From positions 1 through 41,988 of the forward strand of contig QWPJ01000002.1 in NCBI GenBank assembly GCA_003671195.1: DNA of 41,988 bases, read 5' to 3'. The position numbers and the translations under genes were made by a program. Every line of letters begins with the position of its first letter. The stretch's first letter is position 1. Origin of the DNA: Planctomycetota bacterium. GTDB taxonomy: Bacteria > Planctomycetota > Planctomycetia > Pirellulales > Pirellulaceae. Below, one piece after another: positions 24,994-33,266 of this stretch. The notes beneath the pieces were generated by a model. That model had not been told where the DNA came from. It saw nothing but the letters and a program-made list of their open reading frames with translations, and did no database searches.

Positions 24994-27609
24994 ATGTTCG
25001 GAAAAAAGAAAAGCAAAGACCAAGCCGACAGTCAACCGGTTGAGAGCAAGACCGAGGAGAAGGGGTCGGCCAAGAGCAAGTCGAAGTCCAAGGGGAGTTT
25101 CAACGCCAAGGAGTTTATGCTCTACCATGTGGAGAAATTCGTCTTTGGCCTGATGTTGCTCTTGAGTGCTGGTTTGGTTTATTTGGGGTTTACCTCCAAG
25201 ACGATTGAAGCGACGAAGGATCCGAAAAAGCTTTCGGATAAAGCCAATCAGGTTCTCAATCAGATACGCGAGAACCATTGGGATGCGATCAAAGATGAAG
25301 AGGCTCGCGTCAAGGGGGTGATCGATGTGAGCTATACCGAAAAATCGGTGGATGCGACCAAGCCGATTCCCAAAGACATGTATCGTCCGGAAATACCGGT
25401 CCCAGGTTCGAGGATCACCGGCTACCGCGTGGACCCCGAGATTTTCCCGGCCACGGGTTTAGAGGCCAATTATTACTTTGGACCGATTGTTGTGGGAAAT
25501 GCCAATGCGCAATTGGTCGAGTACCTCGACAAGCTCCCCGCTGCCGAAGAGAAGAAAGAACCCAGACGCAAAGAGCCTGCCGGGGGACGTCCTGGGGGTG
25601 GATTTGAAGGAGAAAGCGGCGGCCGCGGTGGTCCAGGAGGGGGCCCTCCGGGGCTCATGGGTCCCGGAGGGCCTCCCCCCGGAATGGGCGGAGGGCTTGG
25701 AGGTGGGGCGGTGACCAATGCCAAACGGTACTTGTCGGGTGGATACGACCAAGGATTTCCGTCGCATACGCTTGGACCATCGAACCCGAACGATCCGAGG
25801 AGAAAATCGATAGGCCCAAGGGACATAGGATTTGTCAGTGTCATGGCATTGGCTCCGCACGAGGCCTTGGAAAAGGAATATCGATCGAAGTTATCCCCGG
25901 GTGGAAACATCATGCCGGGTCGCGATACACCTAATTACACCGGCTTTGAGGTCGAGAGAGTCGATGTGACCGAGGACCCGACCAAGGCGATTCAGGAATC
26001 CGATTGGCAACCGCTTGCGGGTGCAGGTTCCGAGCGATTGAAGGAGCTTGCCAAGTCCGTTTGGCTTGGGACAGCCCCAGAGGTTTCTGAGTCCGGCTGG
26101 ACTGCATCGAACATTACGATTCCAGTACCCCCTTTGCTTTTGAAGAATTACCGTGAGTTTGTTTCGCACACGGAGATACCGAAAGTCGGGTCCGGATCTG
26201 GGGTAGCCCAAGCTCCTGGAGGGCTAGGTGGCCCCGGTGGTGGATTTGGAGCTGGAGGAAACAGCGGATTTGAGGGTGAATCCGGGGGTGAGCCCGAGAG
26301 TGGTGCACCTGCCGGAGGAGCACCTCCAGGCTATGGAGGTGGCGGACCGCCACCAGGGTATGGCGGAGGTGGAGGAGCTGGCGGAGCTGGTGCATCTGGC
26401 GGACCACCATCGGGTTACGGTGGTGGCGGCGCGGCTGGCGGACCACCATCGGGTTATGGTGGGGGCGGTGCGGCTGGTGGACCGCCGTCGGGTTACGGTG
26501 GCGGTGGTCTAGGTGCTGGCGGTGGTCTAGGTGCTGGCGGTGGCCTGGGTGCTGGCGGTGGCCTGGGTGCTGGCGGTGGGGCGGTACGCGAGGACATTCC
26601 TCGCGAGTTGCCTTCGACGAAGTACAAGCTTGTTCGATTTTATGACTTTGAGGCTAAGCCCAATCGGGTGTACCGCTACCGAGTGCGGTTGTTGATGGTC
26701 GACCCGAACTTCCCGGAATCCGCGTCGATTCAGCCGAGGTCTTCGGTTTTGGATTCGGCCAGTGGGACGTTGCGGCGGGTGCAGGACTTGTTGGGCAAGG
26801 AGCGCCAAGACCGTCAGGACTTTAAACCCGAGAAAGACAGGGACGGTCGAGAGACCTATTACAAGCGGAATTCGTCAAGAAAGACAGCTTGGTCAGAGCC
26901 ATCTGGTCCTGTATCGACCAAGCGTCAGGCGGAGGCTTATCTCGGTGAGTTGAATGTGGCTTATGCTCCCGATGCGCAGCGTCGATTGTTTGAGTCCTCG
27001 GCGCCTCGAGCCGAGATGGTCTTTGCCGAGTACGACCCGAAGCTTGCGAGCTTTTTGGCGAGGAAAGAGACGACCAGTCGCGGGCATGTATTTGGACAGC
27101 AGTTCAAGGAGCAAGGCAAGGACATCCCGTTGGAGTTGATCCATCCGGTGACCAAGATGATCAAGGCGGTTGATAAACGAGAGGGCAAGACCCTCTTGGC
27201 CGTCATCGACATGCATGGCATGCAGCCTTTGGAGATGAAGGTCCCTAAGGACAGCGGGCTCAAATCGGGTGCCGACTCGGTGGCCTTTGATCCCGACTCG
27301 GGTCGGATCGTCGTGCTTCGCGAATTCGACGACTTCAACGGATATGGGATGTTTACTCAACCCGACAAGCCAGCCGTGGGTCCTTTAGGGGGTGCTCTCC
27401 GCAGTGACGGAGGATCAGCAGGAGCGGGCCCTGGCGGCATGGGCGGCATGGGCGGCATGGGTGGCATGGGTGGCATGGGTGGCATGGGTGGACTCGGCGG
27501 ACTGGGTTCGGGTCCTGGCGGCCCTGGCCTCAGCGGCGCTGGACCTGGCGGCCCTGGTCTTGGGGGTGCTGGAGCGGGCGGACCTGGATTAAGTGGTGGT
27601 GGGAAGTAA
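24994..27609 (+). CDS. Large single-pass membrane protein with three glycine-rich regions
   Basis: The 871-residue protein begins with a very charged Lys/Ser/Glu cytoplasmic part (1-45), a membrane segment at about 49-68 (FVFGLMLLLSAGLVYLGF) and a large outer part. Folded segments alternate with glycine-rich regions at about 196-242, 409-531 and 800-871. The segment YKLVRFYDFEAKPNRVYRYR reads like a beta-sandwich, and I recognise no enzyme motif. Long repeats of GGPPSGYGGGGAA, GLGAGG and GGM occur in the glycine-rich regions. The pentapeptides EGESG (25606-25620), EGESG (26272-26286) and EPESG (26290-26304) tie it to its two upstream neighbours. AGGAG at 24981-24985 supports the start. The gene ends the operon before a strong terminator. 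It occupies the PilO-like position, but this assignment is positional. Confidence 0.75.
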   Translation: MFGKKKSKDQADSQPVESKTEEKGSAKSKSKSKGSFNAKEFMLYHVEKFVFGLMLLLSAGLVYLGFTSKTIEATKDPKKLSDKANQVLNQIRENHWDAIKDEEARVKGVIDVSYTEKSVDATKPIPKDMYRPEIPVPGSRITGYRVDPEIFPATGLEANYYFGPIVVGNANAQLVEYLDKLPAAEEKKEPRRKEPAGGRPGGGFEGESGGRGGPGGGPPGLMGPGGPPPGMGGGLGGGAVTNAKRYLSGGYDQGFPSHTLGPSNPNDPRRKSIGPRDIGFVSVMALAPHEALEKEYRSKLSPGGNIMPGRDTPNYTGFEVERVDVTEDPTKAIQESDWQPLAGAGSERLKELAKSVWLGTAPEVSESGWTASNITIPVPPLLLKNYREFVSHTEIPKVGSGSGVAQAPGGLGGPGGGFGAGGNSGFEGESGGEPESGAPAGGAPPGYGGGGPPPGYGGGGGAGGAGASGGPPSGYGGGGAAGGPPSGYGGGGAAGGPPSGYGGGGLGAGGGLGAGGGLGAGGGLGAGGGAVREDIPRELPSTKYKLVRFYDFEAKPNRVYRYRVRLLMVDPNFPESASIQPRSSVLDSASGTLRRVQDLLGKERQDRQDFKPEKDRDGRETYYKRNSSRKTAWSEPSGPVSTKRQAEAYLGELNVAYAPDAQRRLFESSAPRAEMVFAEYDPKLASFLARKETTSRGHVFGQQFKEQGKDIPLELIHPVTKMIKAVDKREGKTLLAVIDMHGMQPLEMKVPKDSGLKSGADSVAFDPDSGRIVVLREFDDFNGYGMFTQPDKPAVGPLGGALRSDGGSAGAGPGGMGGMGGMGGMGGMGGMGGLGGLGSGPGGPGLSGAGPGGPGLGGAGAGGPGLSGGGK
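26390..26580. repeat. 39-nt and 18-nt tandem repeats in the third pilus-like gene
   Basis: Three 39-nt units encode GGPPSGYGGGGAA, followed by about five 18-nt units encoding GLGAGG. Several copies are almost identical in DNA, which indicates recent expansion. Confidence 0.8.
27433..27490. repeat. 9-nt tandem repeat encoding Gly-Gly-Met
   Basis: Six consecutive GGM codon triplets (GGCGGCATG, drifting to GGTGGCATG) are followed by two GGL units near the C-terminus of the third pilus-like protein. Confidence 0.85.
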
Positions 27610-27660
27610 ACTCCTGTTTAACAAGACCTAAGCGTTCCTGGCACCCTAAGAAAACGAGTG

Positions 27661-27702
27661 GGCCGGAGTCGGATGGAAACATTCGGCTCCGGCTTTTTGT
27701 TT
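27661..27702 (+). terminator. Terminator of the PilM-like operon
   Basis: GGCCGGAGTCGGATG pairs with CATTCGGCTCCGGC across a short A-rich loop and is followed by TTTTTGTTTTG. It lies 50 nt after the last gene. Confidence 0.85.
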
Positions 27703-27827
27703 TGTTCTCGATAGGAACAAGGGAACTTTGCCGCCCTCCGACATCGATAAACCCAAGAGAATCCCTTGGCCGAAGGGGAAACTCCCGAGTTTCTACAAAC
27801 CGCGAATACAAAAAGTTTGATTTGTAG

Positions 27828-27856
27828 TTGACTAACTGTCGAGTCCCTCTTACATT
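27828..27856 (+). promoter_or_regulatory. Main promoter candidate for the S10-spc operon
   Basis: TTGACT at 27828-27833 and TACATT at 27851-27856 are 17 nt apart. They lie 110 nt before rpsJ and after the preceding terminator, which leaves a leader of about 100 nt. Between 27703 and 27827 I see nothing else. Confidence 0.55.
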
Positions 27857-27900
27857 CTTGCTCCCCTCTCGCCTGAGGAGGCTTGTTTGAGCGTGGAGCG

Positions 27901-27918
27901 TTCGAAGAGATCTTCGAA
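27901..27918 (+). promoter_or_regulatory. Palindrome in the rpsJ leader
   Basis: TTCGAAGA-GA-TCTTCGAA is a perfect inverted repeat and can fold as a hairpin with an AGAT-type loop in the leader RNA. A small GCCT-GAGG-AGGC hairpin precedes it at 27871-27882. In E. coli the S10 leader binds L4 for autogenous control; whether this one does is unknown. Confidence 0.35.
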
Positions 27919-27965
27919 AAAGCGGACTGCGCGTTGACGATAGCTTTAGATTGAGGTAGGTAACT

Positions 27966-28289
27966 GTGTCTGGATCGCACGAAGTCATTAGGATACGCAT
28001 GGAAGCTTACGATCATGCTGTTCTGGATCAAAGTGCCCTCGAGATTGTCGAGACGGCCAAGCGGACGCACTCTGAGGTGCACGGTCCGATTCCGTTGCCG
28101 ACAAGAATTGAGAAGTACACAGTTCTTTCTGGTCCGCACATTGACAAGAAGGCTCGGCAGCAGTTCGAGATTCGGACCCACAAGCGATTGATCGACATCA
28201 AACAAGCGACCGCCAGGACGATTGAGGCGTTGAACAAATTGAGTTTGCCGGCTGGAGTTGATATCAAGATCAAAGCAACTTCAAGGTAG
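27966..28289 (+). CDS. rpsJ: 30S ribosomal protein S10
   Basis: The 107-residue protein matches S10 through its length ([38 protein letters not shown]). S10 is a small-subunit head protein and part of the NusB/S10 antitermination pair. It starts with GTG, preceded by AGGTAGG at 27954-27960, and opens the ribosomal operon. The usual rpsL-rpsG-fusA-tuf genes are not directly upstream; the PilM-like locus is there instead. Confidence 0.97.
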   Translation: MSGSHEVIRIRMEAYDHAVLDQSALEIVETAKRTHSEVHGPIPLPTRIEKYTVLSGPHIDKKARQQFEIRTHKRLIDIKQATARTIEALNKLSLPAGVDIKIKATSR

Positions 28290-28296
28290 GCTTTCC

Positions 28297-28313
28297 TTCG
28301 GGTAGCTCCCGAA
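28297..28313 (+). promoter_or_regulatory. Hairpin in the rpsJ-rplC gap
   Basis: TTCGGG-TAGCT-CCCGAA is a perfect 6-bp hairpin followed after four bases by TTTT. It could be a weak attenuator or processing site in the unusually long 145-nt spacer. Confidence 0.3.
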
Positions 28314-28434
28314 ACGGTTTTCATTAAAGGTTTTCCTCGTATGGTGCGGATGCTTTGAGGGTAACCGTCGATCTTCTCAAGCGTAAAGAGAAGGTGGGCG
28401 AGTCCTGCAGGGCAACGATTCACGGAACTGAAAC

Positions 28435-29121
28435 ATGAGAAAAGGTATCCTGGGCCGCAAAGTCGGCATGACGCAGATATTCCAGCCCGATGGCAGTATC
28501 GTGCCTGTGACTGTCATTGAGGCGGGGCCTTGTAAAGTGTTGCAGGTCAAGACCGTGGATCGTGATGGCTACGACGCCGTGCAGTTGGGTTTCAAGGACA
28601 AGCCTCGTCGTTTGGCTTCGCGTTCTGAGCGGGGTCATGTGGCTGATATCTCGAGCAAGCGATCTGCGAAGCTCAAGGCTGCTGGGGTGGCTGTGGTCAC
28701 CAAGTCGGAAGGTGAGCCCAAGAAGTTCATCAAAGAACTCCGTGGCGATGCGGGTTTGGCTGTCGGCTCAGAGGTTCTGGTGACATACCTCGAGGGGATC
28801 AAGTCGGTCGATGTGACGGCGATTTCGAAGGGGTGTGGTTACTCCGGCTGGATGAAGCGGCACAATTTCAGTGGCCAGCGAGCCACGCACGGGGTCAAGA
28901 AGGTTCACCGGCATCCGGGGGGTACCGCAGCGGGTACTTATCCAGGTCGAGTTCGCAAGGGCCGCAAGATGGCGGGTCATTATGGAACCGATCAGGTCAC
29001 CATGAGGAACCTCAAGCTGGTCAAGATCGATCTTGAGAACAATCTTTTGTTGGTGCACGGTCCGGTTCCTGGTCCTGCGGGTGGTTATGTTGTGGTTCGC
29101 GAGACGAACAAGGTTGGCTAG
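28435..29121 (+). CDS. rplC: 50S ribosomal protein L3
   Basis: The 228-residue protein begins [17 protein letters not shown], the L3 signature. The long loop that reaches the peptidyl transferase centre is visible ([15 protein letters not shown], then [19 protein letters not shown]). The glutamine that PrmB methylates in E. coli (GSIGQ) is not conserved; the local sequence is GGTAAG. It follows rpsJ after 145 nt and precedes rplD by 58 nt. Confidence 0.97.
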   Translation: MRKGILGRKVGMTQIFQPDGSIVPVTVIEAGPCKVLQVKTVDRDGYDAVQLGFKDKPRRLASRSERGHVADISSKRSAKLKAAGVAVVTKSEGEPKKFIKELRGDAGLAVGSEVLVTYLEGIKSVDVTAISKGCGYSGWMKRHNFSGQRATHGVKKVHRHPGGTAAGTYPGRVRKGRKMAGHYGTDQVTMRNLKLVKIDLENNLLLVHGPVPGPAGGYVVVRETNKVG

Positions 29122-29179
29122 ACGGTTGGGTCGGTAGAGTTGAGTGTTCGGTGGTAGGGGAATCGGTGGAATACGAATC

Positions 29180-29809
29180 ATGGTAAAGCTTCCAGTATAC
29201 GATCTGTCGGGAAATAAAGTCGGGGATTACGATATTGATCCGTCGACGATTGCACCGAGGGTCAGCAAGCAGTTATTGCATGATGCCGTTGTGATGTACT
29301 TGGCAAACGCCCGTCAGGGGAGCAACAAGACCAAATCTCGGGGTGAGGTTTCCGGGTCGACCAAGAAGATGTATCGCCAAAAGGGGACCGGTAATGCCCG
29401 GATGGGTGCCAAGCGAACCCCGGTAAGGCGCGGTGGTGGACATGCCAACTCCCGTCAGCCCAGGTCTTATTACTATCGACTTCCTCGCAAGGCGGTCCAA
29501 TCTGCGACCCGAATGGCCTTAGCTGCCAAAATCGGTACAGACTCAGTGATTGTGATCGATCAATTGGCGATGGAGGCTCCGAAGACCAAGGCTCTCGTCG
29601 GTGCGTTCAAGGCACTGGGGCTCGAGGGCGTGAGCAAGACACTTGCGACCGCCTCGCACGACCGAAACGTGTACCTGAGCGGAAGAAACATACAAGGTTT
29701 GACGATTAGCCCTGTGAGTGATTTGAATGCGTTGAGCATTCTGCGACCCCGAAAGCTGGTCCTGACTCGGGAAGCTTTGGATTGGATCAAATCGCGAGCC
29801 AGTGCTTAA
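29180..29809 (+). CDS. rplD: 50S ribosomal protein L4
   Basis: The 209-residue protein shows the L4 pattern (LPVYDLSGNKVGDYDID at the start, YRQKGTGNARMGAKRTPVRRGG in the exit-tunnel loop). In E. coli L4 also represses its own operon. The ATG at 29180 is chosen because homology starts there; an in-frame ATG at 29144 would add 12 residues without L4 character. Confidence 0.96.
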   Translation: MVKLPVYDLSGNKVGDYDIDPSTIAPRVSKQLLHDAVVMYLANARQGSNKTKSRGEVSGSTKKMYRQKGTGNARMGAKRTPVRRGGGHANSRQPRSYYYRLPRKAVQSATRMALAAKIGTDSVIVIDQLAMEAPKTKALVGAFKALGLEGVSKTLATASHDRNVYLSGRNIQGLTISPVSDLNALSILRPRKLVLTREALDWIKSRASA

Positions 29810-29844
29810 TCACGGCGTAAGATAGGAAACAAGAGCAAATAGTC

Positions 29845-30156
29845 ATGGCAAAACAACCTCCAAAGACTTCGATGGTTTTGACGCCGCATCAGATCGTTTA
29901 CCGACCGTTGGTGACCGAGAAGGGTGTGCACAAGGCGACGCGCCAGAATCGCTATGCGTTCGAGGTCAGTCCCCTGGCGACCAAGACGCAAATCAAGCAT
30001 GCGATCGAGGAACTGTTCAATGTGAAGGTCGAGGCAGTAGCGACCCAAAACCGTGCTGGCAAGGCGCGGCGGTATCGTGCCAAAGCAGGGATGACGAAGG
30101 CTTGGAAAAAAGCGATTGTCAAGCTCGGTGGTGAATACAAGATTGATTTCTTCTAG
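29845..30156 (+). CDS. rplW: 50S ribosomal protein L23
   Basis: The 103-residue protein has the L23 core HQIVYRPLVTEKG, NRYAFEVSPLATKTQIKHAIEELFNV. L23 lies at the tunnel exit and is the docking site for trigger factor and SRP. It has a short N-terminal extension (MAKQPPKTSMVLTP). It lies 35 nt after rplD. Confidence 0.96.
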   Translation: MAKQPPKTSMVLTPHQIVYRPLVTEKGVHKATRQNRYAFEVSPLATKTQIKHAIEELFNVKVEAVATQNRAGKARRYRAKAGMTKAWKKAIVKLGGEYKIDFF

Positions 30157-30203
30157 GCCATAGCGACACAAGAAGCGAGCAACAAGGAAACGGGAATCGG
30201 ATC

Positions 30204-31061
30204 ATGGGAATACGAATACACAAGCCAACTTCGCCGGGACGAAGAAATTCGTCTTGCAGCGACTTTGCCGAACTCACACCGGGCGCAAAGCCTGAGAAGG
30301 GTTTGCTCAAACGTCAGAAGAAGAAGGGTGGCCGCAACAATCAAGGGTTCATCACCGCGAGGCACCGAGGTGGTGGCCACAAGCGAATGTACCGAATTGT
30401 CGATTTCCGCAGGCTCAAAGATGGGATCCGAGGCACGATCGATTCGATTCAATACGATCCGAACCGAAGCGCTCGGATTGCACTGGTCGTTTATGCCGAC
30501 GGAGAAAAAGTTTACATCTTGGCGACCGAGAGCATGAAGAAGGGTGACGTTTTGATGAACGGCCCAGATGCTCCGCCGACGCCAGGGAATTGCTTACCGA
30601 TGAAGAACATCCCGCCCGGGATGGATGTCTGTTGTGTTGAGATGACCCCGGGACGCGGTGCAGCATTGTGCCGATCGGCCGGATCGTCAGCGGTGTTGAT
30701 GGCCCGTGAGGGTGGGTGGGCGCAGTTGCAGTTGCCCAGTGGCGAAGTTCGCCGCGTACCTAGTCAAGGTCGAGCGACGATTGGCAAGATGGGAAATTCC
30801 GAGCACGATGCAGTTCGGATCGGTAAAGCTGGACGGAATCGTTGGAAGGGCTGGCGTCCACACGTTCGCGGTACGGCGATGAATCCTGTCGATCACCCGC
30901 ACGGTGGTGGCGAAGGCAAAACCAAGGGTGGACGTCATCCTGTCAGTCCGACTGGCAAGTTGGCCAAGGGTGGGTTTACACGACGTCGTCGTAAGCCAAG
31001 TAATGCGTCGATCATTCGACGTCGCAAATCGGTACGATATGGTCAGTTGAAGTTGAGATAA
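30204..31061 (+). CDS. rplB: 50S ribosomal protein L2
   Basis: The 285-residue protein is a full-length L2, needed for subunit joining and peptidyl transfer. The conserved C-terminal motif NPVDHPHGGGEGKTKGGRHP, which contains the functionally important histidine, is present. The N-terminus IRIHKPTSPGRRNSSCSDF is slightly different from the common KPTSPGRR form but in family range. It lies 47 nt after rplW. Confidence 0.97.
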   Translation: MGIRIHKPTSPGRRNSSCSDFAELTPGAKPEKGLLKRQKKKGGRNNQGFITARHRGGGHKRMYRIVDFRRLKDGIRGTIDSIQYDPNRSARIALVVYADGEKVYILATESMKKGDVLMNGPDAPPTPGNCLPMKNIPPGMDVCCVEMTPGRGAALCRSAGSSAVLMAREGGWAQLQLPSGEVRRVPSQGRATIGKMGNSEHDAVRIGKAGRNRWKGWRPHVRGTAMNPVDHPHGGGEGKTKGGRHPVSPTGKLAKGGFTRRRRKPSNASIIRRRKSVRYGQLKLR

Positions 31062-31081
31062 CGATCAGGGGCGCATAGAAG

Positions 31082-31354
31082 ATGGGACGTTCGACAAAAA
31101 AGGGGCCTTTCGTAGACCCAAAGCTTTTTGCCAAGTTTCAGAAGGCTAGGTCTATTAGTAGCAACCAGCCAATCAGGACTTGGGCACGTCGTTGTACGAT
31201 TGTGCCGGAGTTTGTAGGCACGACGTTCGAGGTGCACAATGGCAAGGCCCACATCAAGGTTTTCGTTACCGAAGACATGGTAGGTCACAAGTTAGGCGAG
31301 TTTGCTCCAACGCGTACCTTCCGCGGACACGGCGGCAAGGGAGGCAAGAAGTAA
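31082..31354 (+). CDS. rpsS: 30S ribosomal protein S19
   Basis: The 90-residue protein begins [15 protein letters not shown] and contains [14 protein letters not shown] and [15 protein letters not shown], all typical of S19 in the small-subunit head. It lies 20 nt after rplB. Confidence 0.97.
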   Translation: MGRSTKKGPFVDPKLFAKFQKARSISSNQPIRTWARRCTIVPEFVGTTFEVHNGKAHIKVFVTEDMVGHKLGEFAPTRTFRGHGGKGGKK

Positions 31355-31394
31355 GTTTCAGGCAGCGAATCGCTGAGGAAAACAGGACAATATT

Positions 31395-31751
31395 ATGCCT
31401 TACCGAGCATCACACAAACACGCAAGAATCAGTGCACGCAAGGTGCGTCCGCTGGCCAATTTGGTTCGTGGCAAGTTTGCTGACGAAGCCTTGGAGATAC
31501 TTCGATTCCAGCCTCATCGCGGTGCGAGGATGTTGGAAAAGGTGATCTTGAGCGCTTGCGGCAGTGCGCAGGACACAGAGCAAAACAGTGGCGAATCGTA
31601 CAACGTCAACGAATTGGTTGTCGTCGATGCACGCATCGACGGTGGCCCGATGGTCAAAAGGTTCCAACCGCGCTCGCGTGGTCAGGCCTTCACGATCCTC
31701 AAGCGGACAAGTCATATTTCGGTGGTACTCAAGCGCTTGGACGAGCTGTAG
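31395..31751 (+). CDS. rplV: 50S ribosomal protein L22
   Basis: The 118-residue protein shows the L22 pattern: ISARKVRPLANLVRGK at the start, a central helix, and the long hairpin lining the exit tunnel (MVKRFQPRSRGQAFTILKRTSH). It lies 40 nt after rpsS and 12 nt before rpsC. Confidence 0.97.
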   Translation: MPYRASHKHARISARKVRPLANLVRGKFADEALEILRFQPHRGARMLEKVILSACGSAQDTEQNSGESYNVNELVVVDARIDGGPMVKRFQPRSRGQAFTILKRTSHISVVLKRLDEL

Positions 31752-31763
31752 GAAGTAACGAAC

Positions 31764-32477
31764 ATGGGACAAAATGTAAATCCTATTGGCTTTCGAACCG
31801 GCATCGTCATGGGCTGGAAGAGCCGATGGTATGCCAGCAAGAAAGAATTCGCGGAGCTTTTGGTGGAAGACCAAAAGATTCGTAAGTTCATCAAGTTCCA
31901 TCCCACCAAGCCAGCGTATCGCGAGGCAGGGATCGATCGGATCGAAATCGAGCGGACTCGCGATGAGGTGCGATTGCACGTGTTCGTCGCCAAGCCTGGT
32001 CTGCTCATTGGCAAGAAGGGCACGGAGATCGAGATTTTGCAAGAAGAGTTGCAGAACTTGATCGGACGCCGAGTGAATTTGAAGGTCGAAGAAGTACATC
32101 GACCTGAGATACAAGCGCAGCTCATTGCAGAAGACATCGCCAAGCAATTGGCAAAGCGTGCTAGTTTCCGTCGGACGATGAAGCGTTCGATCGAGACGAC
32201 CATGGACGCCGGGGCCAAGGGGATCAAGATCCAGTTGTCAGGCCGGCTCGGTGGAGCAGAAATGGCTCGTTGTGAGAAGGCCAACGCCGGAGCGTTGCCA
32301 TTGAGCACGATCCAAGCAAAGATCAGTTACGGTTTCGCTGAGGCTTCGACCCCGCAGGGGAATATCGGGGTTCAGGTTTGGGTAAATCAAGGTTCCTACG
32401 CGGGAGACAACAACGATGGCGCTGATGCCCAAGCGGGTCAAGCACCGAAAAAGCCAAAGAGGACGTATAAAAGGTAA
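31764..32477 (+). CDS. rpsC: 30S ribosomal protein S3
   Basis: The 237-residue protein begins MGQNVNPIGFRTGI and has the KH domain with GKKGTEIEILQEELQ. The core S3 fold ends near residue 215. The last 24 residues (acidic/Ala then a basic KKPKRTYKR end) are a low-complexity tail whose coding sequence overlaps the start of rplP by 62 nt in another frame. S3 binds mRNA at the entry channel. The overlap is the strongest translational coupling in this operon. Confidence 0.97.
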   Translation: MGQNVNPIGFRTGIVMGWKSRWYASKKEFAELLVEDQKIRKFIKFHPTKPAYREAGIDRIEIERTRDEVRLHVFVAKPGLLIGKKGTEIEILQEELQNLIGRRVNLKVEEVHRPEIQAQLIAEDIAKQLAKRASFRRTMKRSIETTMDAGAKGIKIQLSGRLGGAEMARCEKANAGALPLSTIQAKISYGFAEASTPQGNIGVQVWVNQGSYAGDNNDGADAQAGQAPKKPKRTYKR

Positions 32478-32832
32478 CGCTACGCGCGGCAACAAGGTCG
32501 TCTTTGGTGACTTCGGACTCCAATGCCTGCAAGGCGGTTGGATTCGAGCCCAGACGATCGAAGCTGGTCGTATCGCTGCTAATCAATACGTTCGAGGTGA
32601 AGGTCGCCTGTACATTCGAATATTTCCTGACAAACCAGTATCTTCCAAGCCGCTTGAAACGCGGATGGGTAAAGGTAAGGGGGAGCCAGAATATTGGGTG
32701 GCAGTCGTCAAGCCTGGCACGGTTTTGTATGAACTCGGTGGAGTGACCGAGCAGCAAGCGAAAGTTTGTTTTGCTCGATTGGCTGCCAAGATGCCCATAC
32801 GGGTACGTTTGGTTCGCCGACGTCCTGCTTAG
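32416..32832 (+). CDS. rplP: 50S ribosomal protein L16
   Basis: The 138-residue protein begins MALMPKRVKHRKSQRGRIKG, close to the usual MLMPKRxKxRKxxRG, so the real start must be 32416 or the ATG at 32425. Both lie inside rpsC. GFGLQ-type and RMGKGKGEPEYWVAVVKPG motifs are present. L16 positions the A-site tRNA. A 233-nt gap, unusual for this operon, separates it from rpmC. Confidence 0.96.
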   Translation: MALMPKRVKHRKSQRGRIKGNATRGNKVVFGDFGLQCLQGGWIRAQTIEAGRIAANQYVRGEGRLYIRIFPDKPVSSKPLETRMGKGKGEPEYWVAVVKPGTVLYELGGVTEQQAKVCFARLAAKMPIRVRLVRRRPA

Positions 32833-33065
32833 TCAATGCGTTCTTCGGAACGCTTGAGGGTGGACGGTTTGCGTACAAGAGGTAAACTTCGGTTTTCCTC
32901 ATGAGGGGGTTGGGTTCGCTTGCGGATCCGGTCCAGGACGGTTCGATTCGAGCTCTCAGGAGCGAAGATTGACAGAAGGGTTCTGAGGCTAGCCGGTCGG
33001 GCGAGTTTCGGGTCACGGTTTTTCAGGATACGGTTTGACGTACACAGGCAGGATACAGAGCGAAG
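32833..33065. other. Unusual 233-nt spacer between rplP and rpmC
   Basis: rplP and rpmC normally overlap or nearly touch. No open frame with a ribosome binding site is visible in this spacer. It contains TTGACA near 32969 and TTGACG near 33038 but no good -10 partner, so an internal promoter cannot be claimed. Confidence 0.4.
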
Positions 33066-33266
33066 ATGAAAGCGACCGAACTACGAGAGATGAGCGACGA
33101 GCAGTTGGAGCTCACCGCTGTCGAGGCAGCCGAGACTTTGTTTCGATTGCGTCTTCAATCTCAGACCGATCGGGTGGACATTCCGACCCAGAATAAGAAA
33201 AACCGGCGGTTGATCGCAAGGGTCAAAACGATCCAGACACAGCGGTCGAAGGCTGCTGGTGGTTGA
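33066..33266 (+). CDS. rpmC: 50S ribosomal protein L29
   Basis: The 66-residue helical protein has the L29 pattern (MKATELREMSDEQLELTAVEAAETLFRLR split over two helices, ending IARVKTIQTQRSKA). L29 lies at the tunnel exit next to L23. Long spacers lie on both sides (233 and 163 nt). Confidence 0.94.
   Translation: MKATELREMSDEQLELTAVEAAETLFRLRLQSQTDRVDIPTQNKKNRRLIARVKTIQTQRSKAAGG

Noticed and set aside
31556..31885. Overlapping plus-strand frames in the ribosomal operon (for example over rplV-rpsC)
   Set aside because: They are out-of-frame readings of clear ribosomal protein genes. Unlike rpsC/rplP they carry no family signature.
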